A DNA stretch of 64,000 nt, taken from positions 43,492-107,491 of the forward strand of contig JAIQFC010000024.1 of the NCBI GenBank assembly GCA_020073465.1, given 5' to 3'. The notes under the pieces were generated by a model. The model made no database searches and had not been told where the DNA came from. It saw only the letters and a program-made list of their open reading frames with translations. A program made the translations under genes and the position numbers. Of this stretch, positions 62,432 to 64,000 are shown one piece after another (position 1 is the stretch's first letter; every line of letters begins with the position of its first letter). This DNA is from Terriglobia bacterium (GTDB taxonomy: Bacteria > Acidobacteriota > Terriglobia > Terriglobales > Acidobacteriaceae).

Positions 62432-63412
62432 ATGAAACCAGCGGTGGTTGAAAACGCTTCTCAGGTTCCGGCGTCCGCGGAGCGGGCCGGAATGCGTCCG
62501 CGCCTGACTCTCGGTCAGCGGCTGCAGTACTGGGCCGTGATCGCAGTGCTCAAGCCGCTCGGCTGGCTTCCCCACAAGCTGGCGCGCGGCGTGTGCGCCG
62601 TTCTAGCCGCTTTAAGCTACTGGTGCTGGCCTCGCTTGCGGCGGGTGGGTCTGTTCAACCTGCGGCTGGCTTTCCCGGAATGGTCCGAGCGCCAACGGCG
62701 CCGCGTGATCTTTGGCCTCTTCCAGAATTTCGGCCGGATGTTGGCGGACTTCGCCCACTTCCCCCACTGGAATCGCGAGAATATCGAGAGCCTGATCATT
62801 TACGATGGGTTTGAAAATTACGCGCGCGCCCAGAGCCAGGGCCGCGGGGTGTTTTTCTTGACGGCGCACTTCGGCAATTGGGAGCTGGGCTCCTTTGCCC
62901 ATGGTATCCATGGTTACCCCTGCCAGTTCGTGGTGCGCGAACTCGACAATCCCCTCATCGATCAACTCATCAATCGCTACCGCTGCCTGAGTGGCGGCAA
63001 GGCGATCGACAAGAGCGAGTTTGCCAGGGAAGTCCTGCGGGCCTTTTCGCAAGGCCACGCAGTGGGTGTGCTCACCGATCAGAACATGTCGCTCGGTGAG
63101 GGTGTGTTCGTTGACTTCTTCGGCCGGCCGGCCTGCACCACCACAGGTCCGGCGCGGGTAGCCCGGAAAACCGGCGTTCCCATCGTCCTGGGCCTGGTCA
63201 TCTGGGATGCGAAGCTCGGGAAATACCGCCTGCGGTTCGACCCCGTGGAATGGATCAAGCGCGACGACCCCGAGGAAGAGATCCTGGCTAACACGGCGAA
63301 CTTCACTCGCCTGATCGAGCAGTACGCGCGCCGCTATCCGGACCAATGGCTCTGGGTGCATCGGCGTTGGAAGACCCGCCCGCCCGGGGAGTCGCCCCTT
63401 TATCCTTTCTGA
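62432..63412 (+). CDS. LpxL/HtrB-like lipid A acyltransferase
   Basis: 326 residues of the lysophospholipid acyltransferase family. The HX4(D/E) motif is in LTAHFGNWELGSF (near residue 150), followed by REL-DNP-x-ID, the LTDQNMSLGEGVFVDFFG block and TGPARVARKTGVPIV. A hydrophobic helix near residue 50-65 attaches it to the inner membrane. It probably adds a secondary acyl chain to lipid A. It directly precedes the lpxD fragment, a consistent lipid A setting. Confidence 0.9.
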   Translation: MKPAVVENASQVPASAERAGMRPRLTLGQRLQYWAVIAVLKPLGWLPHKLARGVCAVLAALSYWCWPRLRRVGLFNLRLAFPEWSERQRRRVIFGLFQNFGRMLADFAHFPHWNRENIESLIIYDGFENYARAQSQGRGVFFLTAHFGNWELGSFAHGIHGYPCQFVVRELDNPLIDQLINRYRCLSGGKAIDKSEFAREVLRAFSQGHAVGVLTDQNMSLGEGVFVDFFGRPACTTTGPARVARKTGVPIVLGLVIWDAKLGKYRLRFDPVEWIKRDDPEEEILANTANFTRLIEQYARRYPDQWLWVHRRWKTRPPGESPLYPF

Positions 63413-63475
63413 ATAGCGCGGCCGCAAAGCGGGACGAGCCTTCTCCTGCCACTCAGGCTAATCGAGAGGCCAACC

Positions 63476-63997
63476 ATGAAAGTCTTCGAGATTTCCGAAT
63501 TGCTGCGAGGCAAGCCTGAAGGCGACGGCGAGCGCGAGATTCACGGGGTGGCGGCCCTGGACGCCGCCGGGCCGGCGGAGCTTTCCTACGCCGAGGGTCC
63601 ACGCGCCCTCGAGAGGGCCGCGGGCTCGCGAGCCGGATGCCTGCTGGTGCCGGAGGGCGTCTCCTTGCCGGGGCGGACCACCATCGCCGTCCGCAGTCCC
63701 AAGCTGGCGCTGGTTCGAGCTGCCGAGGCGCTTCATCCGGCTTCGCCTCTTTCCCCGGGGATTCATCCCACGGCCGTCGTCGCGCCGGGCGCGCAACTGG
63801 CTCCGGATGTTTCGGTGGGCGCACACGTCGTGATCGAAAGCAGAGTCAGCGTGGGGCCGGGAACGCGGCTTAGCCCGGCAGCTGCAGAGCAGCTTCGCAG
63901 GGCTCTAGGGTTTCATCTGCCCGTGAAGTTCGGCTTCCTCTTCTCGAGGAACGCGCTCATGCCTTCCTTCTTGTCCTCGGTTGCGAAGAGGGCGTAG
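63476..63997 (+). pseudogene. lpxD: LpxD, truncated after the N-terminal domain
   Basis: The first 120 or so codons match LpxD (UDP-3-O-acylglucosamine N-acyltransferase): the N-terminal uridine-binding domain (GVAALDAAGPAELSYAEGP) and the first hexapeptide turns (GIHPTAVVAPGAQLAPDVSVG, then VVIESRVSVGPGTRL). From about 63872 the frame continues into unrelated sequence that is antisense to the enoyl-CoA hydratase tail, and stops at 63997. The catalytic left-handed helix (about 200 residues) is missing, so the gene cannot be functional as shown. Confidence 0.85.
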
Positions 63998-64000
63998 AAT
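63913..64000 (-). CDS. Enoyl-CoA hydratase/isomerase, C-terminus only
   Basis: The minus strand reads in from the right edge as FYALFATEDKKEGMSAFL, then EKRKPNFTGR and TGA (63915-63913). This is the characteristic C-terminal helix and FxGR end of crotonase-fold enoyl-CoA hydratases. The remaining roughly 230 residues lie outside the window. Its 3' end sits about 40 bp from the break in lpxD. Confidence 0.75.
   Translation of the reverse strand, partial: FYALFATEDKKEGMSAFLEKRKPNFTGR

Noticed and set aside
1..64000. tRNA, rRNA, CRISPR, integrase and transposase genes
   Set aside because: Intergenic regions were read for cloverleaf ends, spaced repeats and transposase motifs; none found.

Overview
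The window looks like a chromosomal segment of a soil- or sediment-type Acidobacteriota bacterium. This is an inference from gene content: a CRTAC1/ASPIC-UnbV protein, a secreted GH38 mannosidase, a Tat-exported Gfo/Idh oxidoreductase, a GumC-like exopolysaccharide locus and a DUF5752/trehalose cluster, in DNA that is G+C rich by eye. No rRNA, tRNA, CRISPR array, insertion sequence or phage gene was seen. Both ends cut genes.

Region 1 (1-8.8 kb) holds an M48-like protein cut at the left edge, a seven-heme cytochrome c, a polytopic membrane protein, a Ni/Co-type permease, a CRTAC1 family protein and a secreted alpha-mannosidase. Region 2 (9.0-15.4 kb, minus strand) is a compact histidine operon, hisI-G-D-C-B-H-F-A, with overlapping genes and no hisE. 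It is preceded by a promoter, a 23-codon leader peptide with eight His codons, and an intrinsic terminator whose 5' arm can pair instead with the end of the leader. This is a complete transcription-attenuation device and the best-supported regulatory finding in the window. Region 3 (15.6-20.0 kb) is a trehalose operon: a membrane-anchored OtsA, a DUF5752 protein and a TreT-like synthase. Region 4 (20.4-27.8 kb) holds pyrimidine nucleoside salvage (cdd, pyrimidine-nucleoside phosphorylase, CNT transporter), an aldehyde dehydrogenase, pyrR and a GGDEF protein.

Region 5 (27.9-44.8 kb) is an exopolysaccharide locus read leftwards from a divergent promoter region: a Wza-like export protein, a damaged GumC/Wzz gene, a CpsD-like protein without a Walker A, a NusG/RfaH-like antiterminator, a polyprenyl-phosphate sugar transferase, an O-antigen-ligase/polymerase-like protein, three GT4 domains in two genes, and rmlBACD for dTDP-rhamnose. 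An ahpC-ahpD peroxide-reduction pair lies inside the locus, with ahpC carrying one extra base, and a kynureninase remnant lies at its end. A LuxR-type regulator with a degenerate receiver is divergent from the locus. No Wzx flippase is visible.

Region 6 (45-54.4 kb) has a small membrane protein with a good promoter, a PilZ-TonB fusion, rpiA, a DUF202-like fragment, a glycosidase-like lipoprotein, an agmatinase/arginase family enzyme next to a class III aminotransferase, a truncated DUF488 gene, two paralogous proteins of unknown function and a CDF-like transporter. Region 7 (54.4-64 kb) has a ClC channel with a one-base frameshift, bracketed by 121-bp direct repeats derived from a CBS-domain gene. 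Next come a truncated DUF4238 gene, rubrerythrin, a flavin reductase, a Gfo/Idh oxidoreductase, an alpha/beta hydrolase, an LpxL-like acyltransferase and an lpxD gene cut short where the tail of an oppositely oriented enoyl-CoA hydratase begins.

Several genes are broken or shortened (ahpC, gumC/wzz, clcA, lpxD, kynU, DUF488, DUF4238, DUF202). The +1 shifts in ahpC and clcA could be assembly errors. The gumC, kynU and lpxD lesions lose real sequence.
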